Source of the DNA: Aminipila sp032051575
GTDB taxonomy: Bacteria; Bacillota; Clostridia; Peptostreptococcales; Anaerovoracaceae
Direction: 5' to 3'
DNA length: 64,000 bases
Assembly (NCBI RefSeq): GCF_032051575.1
Contig: NZ_DAMBYD010000011.1
Location: 1-64,000 of the forward strand
Under the pieces are notes generated by a model, which worked only from the letters and a program-made list of their open reading frames with translations, was not told where the DNA came from and did not search any database. The position numbers and the translations under genes are program-made. Shown here in pieces: positions 6,927-16,463 of this stretch (positions within the stretch are counted from its first letter, which is position 1; each line of letters begins with the position of its first letter).

Positions 6927-9011
6927 TTATTCTTTATACCCACATTCGCTGTTTGAACACGCCAAAGAGCTTGTTTTCGTTTTTTTCTCAATTAATATAG
7001 AACCACATTCTGGACACTTTTTATTTGTAGGTTTACTCCAGAAAACTTGATTACACTCAGGGTAACCACTGCACCCATAGAACATTCTCCCATTTTTTCC
7101 TTTTCTAGCCACAATGTCACTGCCGCATTTTGGACAGGTAGCATCTACCTTTGTAATAATTGGTTTCGTGTTCTTGCACTCTGGATAACCTGTGCATGCA
7201 ATAAAATCTCCAAACCTACCACTTTTTTTCGCCATAGGCTTTCCACAGAGTTCACACATTTCTCCTGTCAGTTCGTCTTCTAATTTAACTTTTTCAATTT
7301 CTTTATCCGCAATTTCCAATTCATCCCTAAGTATTTTATAAAAATCACTAACTATATTTTTCCAATCTAAATTTTCTATTTCAATATCATCAAGGCGATC
7401 TTCAAGTTCCGCTGTAAATCCAACATCAACAATCTCTTTAAAATACTTTTCCATTAACTCCGTAACAATAAAGCCTAGATCTGTTGGAAATAAAGATTTC
7501 TTTTCTCTGGATACATATTTTCTATCCATAAGAGTAGCTATAATAGGAGCATACGTACTTGGTCTTCCTATATTTTTTTCTTCTAAATCCTTTACCAGAC
7601 TTGCTTCTGTGTACCTTGATGGAGGCTGTGTAAAGTTTTGGTCACATTGTAAATCTAACAGATTTAATTTATTTCCAACTTGAAGTTCAGGTAACATCTT
7701 TTCATTATTTTCTTCACTTGAATCCTGATAGACTCTTAAATATCCATCAAACTTTAGTTTTGAACCATTTGCTTTTAAAGTATACTGTCCATTTTCTATT
7801 TCAACAGCCATAGAATCGTATACTGCTGCAGCCATCTGACTTGCCATAAATCTAGACCAAATCAATTTATATAAATTATATTGATCTTTTGTTAAAGATT
7901 CTTTTATTTCATCTGGAACTAAATCTATATAACTGGGTCTTATTGCTTCATGAGCATCCTGCACGTCCTTTTTCTTATTTGAAAAAGAGTTAACTGCATA
8001 ATACTTATCTCCATATTTTTCTCCAATAAATACTTTTGCTGCTGCTTTTGCTTCTTCTGAAATTCTTACAGAATCGGTTCTGATATAGGTTACCAGACCA
8101 ACTGTTCCATGTCCCTTAACTTCTATACCTTCGTATAATTGTTGAGCTATCATCATAGTTTTCTTAGTATAGAAGCCTAATTTATTTGCAGCATCCTGCT
8201 GCAGGCTACTAGTAGTAAAAGGCGCATAGGGTCTTTTGTTTCTTTCTTTTTTCTCTACATTTTTTACAATGTAATCATGCTTATTCAATGCATCTACAAC
8301 AGTATCAGCCATTTCCTTATTTTCGACAGTAATTTTCTTTCCCATATACTCAATTAATTTAGCAGTAAACTTCTTCTTTTCAGAGGATTTACCCTTTTGT
8401 TCATTCATATCAGAAAGTATAGCTGCAATATTCCAGTATTCTACGGGTTTAAAATCCTTTATAATATTTTCTCTATCGCAAATAAGCTTAAGTGCTGCAG
8501 ATTGTACACGGCCAGCACTTAAACCTCGTCTAATTTTTCTCCATAATAATGGACTAATCTGATATCCAACAAGTCTGTCTAAAACTCTTCTTGCCTGTTG
8601 TGCATCTACTAATTTGGTATCAATTGTTCTTGGATTTTTTACTGCAGTTTGAATAGCATTTTTAGTGATTTCATTAAAAACGATTCTGCAGGCTTTAGTA
8701 GGATCAATTCCCAAAAGATGAGCAATGTGCCATGAAATAGCTTCCCCTTCACGGTCCGGGTCAGTTGCCAGATATATTTTGTCAGCATTTTTTGCCTCTT
8801 GTCTCATAGCTTTAATAACATCGCCTTTTCCTCTTATGGCTATGTACTGAGGTTCAAAATTATTTTCTAAATCTATTCCTAATTTGCTTTTGGGCAAATC
8901 CCTAACATGACCAACCGAAGCAACCACTTTATACTTGCTTCCTAAAAATTTACCTATTGTTTTTGCTTTTGATGGTGATTCCACAATCACCAAGTTTTTA
9001 GAGCTTGCCAT
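6927..9011 (-). CDS. topA: DNA topoisomerase I
   Basis: 694 residues, type IA topoisomerase that relaxes negative supercoils. The Toprim domain starts with VIVESPSKAKTIGKFLG and carries the acidic TDPDREGE (83-90). The catalytic tyrosine is Tyr309 in TYIRTDS. The tail holds three four-cysteine zinc ribbons (CELCGKPM..., CPKCGSD..., CPECGSI...), giving the standard Gram-positive architecture. It is preceded by AGGAGG and followed 24 bp later by hslV. In Bacillus trmFO (gid) and xerC-like codV lie between topA and clpQ; both are missing here. Confidence 0.97.
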   Translation of the reverse strand: MASSKNLVIVESPSKAKTIGKFLGSKYKVVASVGHVRDLPKSKLGIDLENNFEPQYIAIRGKGDVIKAMRQEAKNADKIYLATDPDREGEAISWHIAHLLGIDPTKACRIVFNEITKNAIQTAVKNPRTIDTKLVDAQQARRVLDRLVGYQISPLLWRKIRRGLSAGRVQSAALKLICDRENIIKDFKPVEYWNIAAILSDMNEQKGKSSEKKKFTAKLIEYMGKKITVENKEMADTVVDALNKHDYIVKNVEKKERNKRPYAPFTTSSLQQDAANKLGFYTKKTMMIAQQLYEGIEVKGHGTVGLVTYIRTDSVRISEEAKAAAKVFIGEKYGDKYYAVNSFSNKKKDVQDAHEAIRPSYIDLVPDEIKESLTKDQYNLYKLIWSRFMASQMAAAVYDSMAVEIENGQYTLKANGSKLKFDGYLRVYQDSSEENNEKMLPELQVGNKLNLLDLQCDQNFTQPPSRYTEASLVKDLEEKNIGRPSTYAPIIATLMDRKYVSREKKSLFPTDLGFIVTELMEKYFKEIVDVGFTAELEDRLDDIEIENLDWKNIVSDFYKILRDELEIADKEIEKVKLEDELTGEMCELCGKPMAKKSGRFGDFIACTGYPECKNTKPIITKVDATCPKCGSDIVARKGKNGRMFYGCSGYPECNQVFWSKPTNKKCPECGSILIEKKTKTSSLACSNSECGYKE

Positions 9012-9089
9012 ATAATAATCCTCCTAAGGGAAATTTTTTCTTCTTATATTATTATCTCTATACAAAAAATGATTATATTTCTATTTTCA

Positions 9090-9956
9090 TCAGTTTGCAA
9101 TAAAAATTTTGCCAAGTGCCGAACAAACCACACCTTTCATCTCTAAAATTGTAATGATTGCATTGACCTCTGAAATCTTCAAATTCATCTTTCTACATAT
9201 GCAGTCTGCTGATACTTCTCCGCATTCACTAATTATTTTTACTACTTTTTGCTCGTCTTTTCCAAGTTGCTCTATAATATTTGCTGCATTCTTTTTATTT
9301 ATTCCTAAAACATTAAATATGTCATCAATTAAAGCCAAAGGATATGCTCCATCCTGAATTAGTTTATTTGTGCCTATGGAATAAAAACTGTTTATATTAC
9401 CTGGAACTGAAAAAACAGTTCTACCTTGCTCTGCAGCTCTCTCTGCTGTAATAAGTGATCCACTACTCAGCCCTGCTTCCACAATTACAGTAGCCAGAGA
9501 TAAACCACTTATTATTCTATTTCTGTAAGGAAAAGTAAATTTGCTTCCAGGATATCCTGGTGGATATTCTGACATTAAAAGTCCTTTTTGCGCTATTTCA
9601 TTCCTAAGTTCCCTATTAAAAGCAGGAAAGCAGATGTCTATACCGCACCCTAACACCGCAATAGTGTTACCATTTACAGAAAGGGCTCCTTTGTGGCTTA
9701 TGGAATCAATTCCTGCTGCCATTCCACTTACTACTACTATATCATTCTCTGCCAAACGTTTTCCAATCTCATGTGCAGCCCATTTTCCATAAGACGAAGC
9801 TTTTCTTGATCCTACCACCGCCACTGCCGGAAGCTCTGCCAATCTAATATTTCCTATAAAATAAAGTTGCTGCGGTGGGTCTTTTATATACTTTAGCAAG
9901 CTAGGATAATCTTCAGACTCTATAGATACTTTTTTAATGCGCTCCTTAATATCCAT
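9090..9956 (-). CDS. dprA: DNA-processing protein DprA
   Basis: 288 residues. It loads RecA onto incoming single-stranded DNA in natural transformation and is widespread outside competent species. The Rossmann-like domain has VVGSRKASSYGKWAAHEIG, VSGMAAGIDSISHKGAL, AVLGCGID and SEYPPG. A small C-terminal winged helix (about 225-288) follows. The N-terminal SAM-like domain of longer homologues is absent, which is common. The start lies 2 bp after the comM stop, so the genes form one operon. Confidence 0.95.
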   Translation of the reverse strand: MDIKERIKKVSIESEDYPSLLKYIKDPPQQLYFIGNIRLAELPAVAVVGSRKASSYGKWAAHEIGKRLAENDIVVVSGMAAGIDSISHKGALSVNGNTIAVLGCGIDICFPAFNRELRNEIAQKGLLMSEYPPGYPGSKFTFPYRNRIISGLSLATVIVEAGLSSGSLITAERAAEQGRTVFSVPGNINSFYSIGTNKLIQDGAYPLALIDDIFNVLGINKKNAANIIEQLGKDEQKVVKIISECGEVSADCICRKMNLKISEVNAIITILEMKGVVCSALGKIFIAN

Positions 9957-9958
9957 GC

Positions 9959-11503
9959 TTATTCACCTATTCCTTTTGTATTCCCATTTAACATTCTGTA
10001 TCGTAAAGCTTCTGCAACATGGATAGTTTGTATCGTTTCACTATTTTCTAAATCTGCAATGGTACGAGATATTTTAATTACCTTGCTATATGCTCTTGCG
10101 CTTAGAGACAAAGCTTTAAACGCAGAGTTCATAAGCTTTTCACTCTCTTGATTCAGTTTGCAGTATCGCTTTATCAGAGCTGGTGTAAGCTGAGAGTTAA
10201 ATAAAATAGGATGTTCCTTAAATCTTTCCATCTGTTTTTTTCGTGCCACTTCCACTTTTTCTCTCATCTCACATGAGCTTACAGAGTTCAAATGTTCACT
10301 TGAAAAAAATTCTGGTTCTAGTGGCATCACTTGAACATGTAAATCAATCCTGTCTAGTAATGGTCCTGATATTTTATTTTTATAGTGGTTAATTTGTGCC
10401 TGGCTACAAGTACATTCATGGCTTTGACTCCCTAAATATCCACAGGGGCATGGATTACTGGCTGCTACAAGCATTACTTGACAGGGAAAGCTGTAATTGC
10501 CACCTGCCCTTGCAATTGTAACATGGCTGTCCTCTAAAGGCTGTCTAAGCATCTCTAAAATGTTCTTATTAAATTCACAAAATTCATCCAAAAATAATAC
10601 ACCTAAATGAGCCAGCGACAATTCCCCTGGCATTGGCCTATTTCCACCCCCTACAAGTGCTGCTCCTGAAATCGTATGATGAGGTGCTCGAAAAGGACGT
10701 TCCGTTATCATAGGTAACTCTTTAGACAACCTCCCACCTATACTATATATTTTAGTAACCTCCAAACATTCCTCATAGGTCATTTCAGGCATTACCGTAG
10801 GAATTCTTTTTGAAATCATAGATTTTCCTGATCCTGGCGGCCCTATTAAGAGCAGCCCATGTCCACCGGCACAGCAAATAGTAACTGCTCTCTTTACATT
10901 CTCCTGTCCTGCTACATCAGCGTAATCAATACCATAATTGGTCTTATTATATACCATTTTACAGTTTCCCCTGTAAGGTTTCATTTGACTTATTTGATTA
11001 AAATGTTCCACCAACTCCAATAGCCTGTCTACAGGATATAATTCTACATCCTTTACAAGTGAAGCCTCTGCAACGTTATCTTTTGGCAGTACAATTTTTT
11101 TAATTCCACATTCTTTAAGCCCTATAATCAGGGGCAGCGCCCCATCGATTCTGTTTATTTTACCCGCTAAAGATAGCTCTCCCATAAAAGCATATTCTTT
11201 TATATAATGACATTCCGGTATTATGCCAATTGAAGCTAAAAGGCCAACCGCTATGGGCAAGTCAAAATGGCTTCCTTCTTTTTTTGTATTTGCAGGTGAT
11301 AAATTAATAGTAATCCTTTTAGCTGGAAATTTATATCCTGAATTAATAATCGCATTTCTAATTCGTTCCTTTGCTTCTCTCACAGTTATGTCAGGCAGTC
11401 CAACCATTATCAAAGAAGGGAGCCCTGGAGATAAATCAGTTTCTACAGAAACCAGCTTCGACTCCAGCCCATGAAGTGCACCAGTATAAACTTTTGATAA
11501 CAT
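9959..11503 (-). CDS. comM: YifB/ComM family Mg-chelatase-like AAA+ ATPase
   Basis: 514 residues. Family members (ComM) are hexameric helicases that promote branch migration during integration of transforming DNA. An N-terminal LonC-like fold (VYTGALHGLESKLVSVE...) is followed by the ATPase core with Walker A GPPGSGKS (221-228) and FLDEF. A cysteine-rich NPCPCGYLG...CTC insert and a C-terminal Mg-chelatase domain come after it. I chose the ATG at 11503 because AGGAGG lies 6 nt upstream; an in-frame ATG at 11524 would place that site inside the coding region. It lies upstream of dprA in one operon. Confidence 0.95.
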   Translation of the reverse strand: MLSKVYTGALHGLESKLVSVETDLSPGLPSLIMVGLPDITVREAKERIRNAIINSGYKFPAKRITINLSPANTKKEGSHFDLPIAVGLLASIGIIPECHYIKEYAFMGELSLAGKINRIDGALPLIIGLKECGIKKIVLPKDNVAEASLVKDVELYPVDRLLELVEHFNQISQMKPYRGNCKMVYNKTNYGIDYADVAGQENVKRAVTICCAGGHGLLLIGPPGSGKSMISKRIPTVMPEMTYEECLEVTKIYSIGGRLSKELPMITERPFRAPHHTISGAALVGGGNRPMPGELSLAHLGVLFLDEFCEFNKNILEMLRQPLEDSHVTIARAGGNYSFPCQVMLVAASNPCPCGYLGSQSHECTCSQAQINHYKNKISGPLLDRIDLHVQVMPLEPEFFSSEHLNSVSSCEMREKVEVARKKQMERFKEHPILFNSQLTPALIKRYCKLNQESEKLMNSAFKALSLSARAYSKVIKISRTIADLENSETIQTIHVAEALRYRMLNGNTKGIGE

Positions 11504-11513
11504 TTTTAACCTC

Positions 11514-11855
11514 CTAAAATGCATTTTCTATATGTCTTATATACGCCTTTTCACCTTGGTACAAAATTTCTACTACATCTATTCTTTGAGTTATATCAAC
11601 CACATTATTTTTCATAGCATAAAAAGCTGCAACTCTTTTTATATGTACCTGCTTCGTTTTAGTAACTGCTTCACATGGAAGCCCATAATTTAAACTTCTC
11701 CTAGTCTTGACCTCTACAAAGACTAATGTCCTATGTATACACGCAATAATATCAATTTCCCCCATTTTGCATCTAAAATTACGTTCAAGCACTTGATAGC
11801 CTTTATTCTTTAAATAGTTGGCAGCAACCTCTTCCCCCTGTAATCCAAGACTCAT
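11514..11855 (-). CDS. yraN: YraN family (UPF0102) nuclease-like protein
   Basis: 113 residues, typical length. It has the Holliday-junction-resolvase-like core G..GEEVAANYLKNKGYQ, then the active-site motif GEIDIIA and FVEVKTRR, matching the E-x-D...E-x-K nuclease pattern. It is co-directional with comM, 10 bp upstream of it, a conserved neighbourhood in Firmicutes. The cellular role is unknown. Confidence 0.92.
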   Translation of the reverse strand: MSLGLQGEEVAANYLKNKGYQVLERNFRCKMGEIDIIACIHRTLVFVEVKTRRSLNYGLPCEAVTKTKQVHIKRVAAFYAMKNNVVDITQRIDVVEILYQGEKAYIRHIENAF

Positions 11856-11934
11856 TTGTATGCTCCTTTCTGTCTTTGATTTTAATTGATTTATTTCTAT
11901 ATATTACATTTAATGTAATAATTTGTCAAATAAT

Positions 11935-11972
11935 ATAAAAAAATAAATCCGGCTCTGCTCTACCGGATTTAT
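11935..11972 (-). terminator. Terminator after the Cof-type phosphatase gene
   Basis: Stem AAATCCGG (11945-11952) / CCGGATTT (11963-11970), 8 bp, with a T-rich tail on the minus strand. It lies directly after the stop codon at 11975. Confidence 0.8.
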
Positions 11973-11974
11973 TA

Positions 11975-12799
11975 TTATTTTAATGCAAATTTTTCTATGG
12001 CTATTGCTACACCATCTTCGTCATTCGTACAAGTTATGTATTTTGCCATTTTCTTAATTGATTCTTTTGCATTTCCCATTGCAACTGGCAGACCTGAAAC
12101 TTTCATCATAGCTTCATCATTAGGGCTGTCACCACATGCCATAATTTGTTCTGTTTTTATTCCAAGTTTATCACATAATTCTTTTAGCGCTGAGGCTTTG
12201 CTGGTGGTTGCTCCACCAATTTCTAAATTATGTTCCATTGAACTGGTAATGGTAACGTCCTTAAGACCCAAAAGTTTTTCTCTCATGATTTCCTTGTCCT
12301 TCTGATTTGCAAAATTAATATTTATATTTTCGATATTTTCTTTATTTTCAATCATCATGTTTAAGACATTTATGTAAGGTTGTCTTGTTCTTCTTACATA
12401 TACCATGCTGCTTTCAGAAATTCCTACTCTCTCTAAATTTTCAAAAATACATTTTTCTACATAAGCTTTCCCTTTTAAAAAAACTTCTACCATAAAATCA
12501 TGTTGACTTAAGAGCTTGTATACACTCTCAAGGGCCTTGGGTTCAATGCAATTCTCATAAATTATTTTTTCTTTTTTCAAATTAACGATTGCTGCTCCAT
12601 TAGAAGTAATTGCATACTCAATACCTGATACTTTTAAAACTTCTTCTGGTAATGCAGAACAGACTCTGCCCGTAGCAATCACAACATGAATCCCTTTATC
12701 AGTTGCTCTATTTAAAGTTTTCTCAGTAAATGTAGTTAACTTTCCTTCACTATTTAAAGTTGTTCCATCTAAATCTAATGCGATTAATTTAATTGCCAT
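11975..12799 (-). CDS. Cof-type HAD-superfamily phosphatase
   Basis: 274 residues, HAD subfamily IIB. Motif I is LDLDGTTLN (residues 8-16), with DLD carrying the nucleophile and acid/base aspartates. Motif II is VVIATGR, and motif IV is MACGDSPNDEAMM, followed by PVAMGNA. Cof-type enzymes dephosphorylate sugar phosphates, nucleotides or flavin intermediates; the sequence does not fix the substrate. It is preceded after 4 bp by the MBL-fold hydrolase gene, so the two are one unit. Confidence 0.92.
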   Translation of the reverse strand: MAIKLIALDLDGTTLNSEGKLTTFTEKTLNRATDKGIHVVIATGRVCSALPEEVLKVSGIEYAITSNGAAIVNLKKEKIIYENCIEPKALESVYKLLSQHDFMVEVFLKGKAYVEKCIFENLERVGISESSMVYVRRTRQPYINVLNMMIENKENIENININFANQKDKEIMREKLLGLKDVTITSSMEHNLEIGGATTSKASALKELCDKLGIKTEQIMACGDSPNDEAMMKVSGLPVAMGNAKESIKKMAKYITCTNDEDGVAIAIEKFALK

Positions 12800-12803
12800 A
12801 TAC

Positions 12804-13394
12804 TCACCCTACTATATCTAAAAATTCTTGATTATATTTCCTTACAAACTTCATATTGCACGAATCTCCATGTCCTGGATAAAGGCTTATATCATTTTCC
12901 CATTTATCTATAATTTCTCTTATAGAATTGCTCATTTTATAATCAGACCCATCTTTCAAATCCGTCCTGCCTAAGTCTATATTAAAGATAGTATCCCCAG
13001 TAAATACCAGCCTGCTCTTTTCAGAATAAATGCATACACTACCCTCCGTATGCCCAGGAGTATGCAGCACTATTAGCTCTTCACCATCTAAATCGATTTT
13101 CATGCCATGTTCCATTGTTATATCAACTTTAGATTTGTACATATCTAAATCTCCCCAATGCATATATACTGGACATTCTTTCAGCTCACTTAATCGTTCA
13201 ACTGCACCAGTATGATCATAGTGATGATGAGTAAGCAAAATTCCTTTGAGCTTTAATTTTAACTCCTTTATCTGCTTTACGAATTTGTCTGCATTATATC
13301 CTGGATCTATTACAAAACAGTTTCCACCTGTTTTTTGAAAAATAATATATCCATTACTTTCTAAGTTACCGCCTACAATTCTCTTTATTCTCAT
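12804..13394 (-). CDS. MBL-fold metallohydrolase (glyoxalase II-like)
   Basis: 196 residues from the ATG at 13394, chosen because AGAGGT lies 7 nt upstream. Metallo-beta-lactamase fold with the metal motif THHHYDH, then HTPGHTEGS, FTGDTIF and LYPGHGDS. This set is typical of the short GloB-like hydrolases common in Clostridia. The substrate could be a thioester such as S-lactoylglutathione or an analogue, but cannot be read from the sequence. It is the first gene of a two-gene unit with the Cof-type phosphatase. Confidence 0.9.
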   Translation of the reverse strand: MRIKRIVGGNLESNGYIIFQKTGGNCFVIDPGYNADKFVKQIKELKLKLKGILLTHHHYDHTGAVERLSELKECPVYMHWGDLDMYKSKVDITMEHGMKIDLDGEELIVLHTPGHTEGSVCIYSEKSRLVFTGDTIFNIDLGRTDLKDGSDYKMSNSIREIIDKWENDISLYPGHGDSCNMKFVRKYNQEFLDIVG

Positions 13395-13474
13395 ATTTAT
13401 ACCTCTTAATATGCATACTAATACCAAAACCACTCTTAATTTTAGACTATTTTACGCTATCTTGCAAATAAATG

Positions 13475-13502
13475 TTGCCAAAATAGAAAGAAGTGATAAA
13501 AT
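13475..13502 (+). promoter_or_regulatory. Probable promoter of the trk operon
   Basis: TTGCCA (13475-13480), a 16-bp spacer and TAAAAT (13497-13502). A hairpin with 8-bp arms, TACTACTG (13509-13516) / CAGTAGTA (13523-13530), begins right at the expected transcript start and would form at the mRNA 5' end. Confidence 0.5.
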
Positions 13503-13595
13503 AGTTCTTACTACTGTTTGAGCAGTAGTACTTTATATGCAATCAGAAACTTGGTATTTCAAGGAAAAAATATTTAAAATAAAAGAGGAAATAAA

Positions 13596-14966
13596 ATGAA
13601 AATAGCTATAGCTGGCGCAGGGAAATTAGGGCTAAAAATTGCAGAATCACTATTGGTAGGTAATCATTCTGTAACTATTATTGATAAAAATGATGAAATA
13701 ACGCACAAATTAAACAGTCATATGGATATATTAACAGTTACCGCAAATGCTAAACAAATTAGTATTTTAGAGGAATTGAAAATTGGATCATATGATTATT
13801 TTCTTGCAGCTACTGACCGTGACGAAAAAAACATTGTAATAGCAAGTTTCGCAAAAAAATTAGGATGCCCAAAAGTAATTGCAAGAGTCAGAGATCCAGA
13901 GCACATGAATCAATTAGATTTTATTAAGGAAACCATGGGAATTGATTACATAGTTAATCCAGATCTTGCCATTACTGTTGAAATATATAAATATCTTGTT
14001 GAAAAATATACACTTAGTAACGGTATTTTTTCAAGTGGTAAAGTTTCATTACTTGAATTCCCAGTTAAGAAGATGCCTCAAATTATAGGAACTTCCATGG
14101 TTGATATTAGTAAATTATTTCCTGGTATGTTGATGGTTGGAATTTCTAGAAGTGGTAAGGTTATTGTCCCTCATGGTGATACGACCATTCAGCAGGGCGA
14201 TGGCTTATATATTATAGGAGAACGGCAGCCTATTCAAAAACTAGCTTCAAAGGTTCATGAAAAAGGTAAGTATACTAATCTACAGAAAGTTATGATAATC
14301 GGCGGGGGTAAAACTGGTCTTTACCTTGCAAAAAAGCTATCTGATTTTGGGATTAGTGTAAAAATTATAGAACGCGATAAATCTCGTTGTCATTATCTTT
14401 CAACACATCTTGACGATGTTATGATACTTCATGGTGATGCTACAGATATTAATTTGCTTGAGGAAGAAAATCTCAATGATATGGATGCAGTGGTTACTGC
14501 AACTGGATTTGACGAAGAAAATCTTTTGCTTGCATTGATGGCGAAACAGCACAAAATTGAAGATGTAATAGCAAAAGTTAGTAGAGAAAGTTATGTTGGT
14601 TTAATTGAGAAAATGGGTATTGATATGGCTCTAAACCCTTTGAATATCACATCAGCAAGTATTCTTAGGTTCATACAAGGATCTAAACGTGTTCTTTCGT
14701 CGCAGCTTATACAGGGACAGGCTGAAATCATGGAAATTATAGCCTCTAAACAAATGGCCCTTGTTGGAGTTCCACTTAAAAATTTAAAACTTCCTGAAGG
14801 AGTAATTATTGCAGCTATCCACCGGGGTATGCAGGTTATCATTCCTTCTGGTGAAACAAAAATCCAAGAGGCTGACAAAGTTATTATTCTTTGTCTTTTA
14901 TCTGAATTACCTGATTTAGAAAAACTTCTTAGCAACAATAAAATTGGATTTTTAGGCAGGAGATAA
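13596..14966 (+). CDS. trkA: Trk K+ uptake system NAD-binding subunit TrkA
   Basis: 456 residues, cytoplasmic gating ring of the Trk potassium transporter. It has two tandem RCK units, each a Rossmann TrkA-N domain plus a TrkA-C domain. The nucleotide sites are IAGAGKLGLKIAESL (5-19) and IIGGGKTGLYLAKKL (about 231-245). NAD(H) or ATP/ADP binding controls the TrkH pore in the family. It is the first gene of the operon; trkH follows after 4 bp. Confidence 0.96.
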   Translation: MKIAIAGAGKLGLKIAESLLVGNHSVTIIDKNDEITHKLNSHMDILTVTANAKQISILEELKIGSYDYFLAATDRDEKNIVIASFAKKLGCPKVIARVRDPEHMNQLDFIKETMGIDYIVNPDLAITVEIYKYLVEKYTLSNGIFSSGKVSLLEFPVKKMPQIIGTSMVDISKLFPGMLMVGISRSGKVIVPHGDTTIQQGDGLYIIGERQPIQKLASKVHEKGKYTNLQKVMIIGGGKTGLYLAKKLSDFGISVKIIERDKSRCHYLSTHLDDVMILHGDATDINLLEEENLNDMDAVVTATGFDEENLLLALMAKQHKIEDVIAKVSRESYVGLIEKMGIDMALNPLNITSASILRFIQGSKRVLSSQLIQGQAEIMEIIASKQMALVGVPLKNLKLPEGVIIAAIHRGMQVIIPSGETKIQEADKVIILCLLSELPDLEKLLSNNKIGFLGRR

Positions 14967-14970
14967 TTCA

Positions 14971-16440
14971 ATGAATTTGAACATAAAAGCTTTTATCAGG
15001 TCTTTGGGTGTTCTTATGATGGTTATGGGGGCAGCAATGATATTGCCTCTTATTGTTTCTGCTATTTATAATGAAATAGACATAGTTATAACCTTCATAT
15101 ACACCATTGTACCAGTATCCATAATAGGATTTTTAATATATTATAAAGTGATCCCATCTCAAACACATTTAACTGTTCGAGATGGATTTCTTATTGTATC
15201 TGTTTGTTGGATATTAGCAGCTATTATTAGTGCACTACCTTTTGTATTGTCTGGTGCTATACCTAATATATTTGATGCTTTTTTTGAATGTTCGTCCGGT
15301 TTAACAACTACAGGTGCTACAATACTAACAGATATTGAAAGTTTACCTAAAGGAATACTATTTTGGCGTGCCTTCACCCACTGGCTAGGTGGTATGGGAA
15401 TTCTAGTTTTTGCTGTTGCACTTCTTCCTTCTCTTGGAATTGGTGCTAATATCCTTGCATCAGCAGAAGCTCCAGGTCCTACAATGGATAAAATAACCCC
15501 CAAAATTTCTGATACAGCCAAAAACCTTTATAAAATCTATGCTGTCATTACCATTTTAGAAATTATTCTTTTAATGGCGGCAGGAATGAATCTTTTTGAT
15601 GCTAGCACACATACCTTTGGCTCTGTTGGTACTGGCGGTTTTTCAAACTATAATAACAGCATTGCACACTTTAACAGTGTACCAATTGAAATGATAATAA
15701 CGATATTTATGATATTATCAGGAGTAAACTTCAATCTTTATTTTTATAGCATTAGAAAATCTGGGGGAATAAGAAACCTTCTTGCAGATGAAGAGTTCAA
15801 ATTATATATTATTATAATAGTTGTCATTACTACTTTAATAAGCCTTAATCTATGGTTTACCCAAACCTATGACAATTTAGGCCAATCTTTTCGGTTTTCT
15901 ATTTTTCAAACGGCTTCCATCTTGACAACTACAGGATTTGCCACTACAAATTATGATGTTTGGCCTACCTTTAGTAAAATGCTAATATTTACATTGATGC
16001 TTATTGGTGCCTGTTCTTCTTCAACAGCAGGAGGAGTAAAGGTTATAAGATTTTTGGTAGTATTAAAACTTATAAAACGAAGTATTCAGGTAAGATTACA
16101 TCCTAATGCAATTATTTCAATAAAAGTTAATGACAAAAAATTAAGCATTGATACGGTTTCTGAAATTGCGAACTTTATTTTTCTTCATATCCTAGTGGTT
16201 GCAATTTCTACACTTTTAGTAAGTCTTGACGGATTTGATATATTGACAAACTTAAGTGCAGTTTTAACCTGTATAGGAAATATAGGACCTGGCTTTAATC
16301 TGGTTGGTCCGGTTATGAATTTTAGTATATTTTCAAATCCGGTTAAGATTTTATTATCTCTAGTAATGCTTGCTGGCCGTCTAGAATTATATACATTTAT
16401 TATGCTTTTGATGCCTAAGTTCTGGCGGCAGGACAGATAA
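14971..16440 (+). CDS. trkH: Trk K+ transporter pore subunit TrkH (copy 1)
   Basis: 489 residues, membrane protein with four M1-P-M2 repeats. The four P-loops read TTTGA (112-116), VGTGGF (219-224), TTTGFA (319-324) and GNIGPG (436-441), all close to the canonical K+ filter set. GGAG lies upstream of the ATG. It pairs with TrkA encoded immediately before it. A second, diverged pore gene follows after 23 bp. Confidence 0.95.
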   Translation: MNLNIKAFIRSLGVLMMVMGAAMILPLIVSAIYNEIDIVITFIYTIVPVSIIGFLIYYKVIPSQTHLTVRDGFLIVSVCWILAAIISALPFVLSGAIPNIFDAFFECSSGLTTTGATILTDIESLPKGILFWRAFTHWLGGMGILVFAVALLPSLGIGANILASAEAPGPTMDKITPKISDTAKNLYKIYAVITILEIILLMAAGMNLFDASTHTFGSVGTGGFSNYNNSIAHFNSVPIEMIITIFMILSGVNFNLYFYSIRKSGGIRNLLADEEFKLYIIIIVVITTLISLNLWFTQTYDNLGQSFRFSIFQTASILTTTGFATTNYDVWPTFSKMLIFTLMLIGACSSSTAGGVKVIRFLVVLKLIKRSIQVRLHPNAIISIKVNDKKLSIDTVSEIANFIFLHILVVAISTLLVSLDGFDILTNLSAVLTCIGNIGPGFNLVGPVMNFSIFSNPVKILLSLVMLAGRLELYTFIMLLMPKFWRQDR

Positions 16441-16463
16441 TAGATTGAATTGAGGAAATTATT

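Noticed and set aside
9090..11503. Evidence for natural competence (dprA, comM)
   Set aside because: Both genes are common in non-transformable bacteria and no com pilus or uptake genes are in the window.
13434..13595. c-di-AMP (ydaO) riboswitch before trkA
   Set aside because: K+ genes are frequent targets, but the leader is short and holds only one small hairpin; none of the conserved ydaO sequence is seen.
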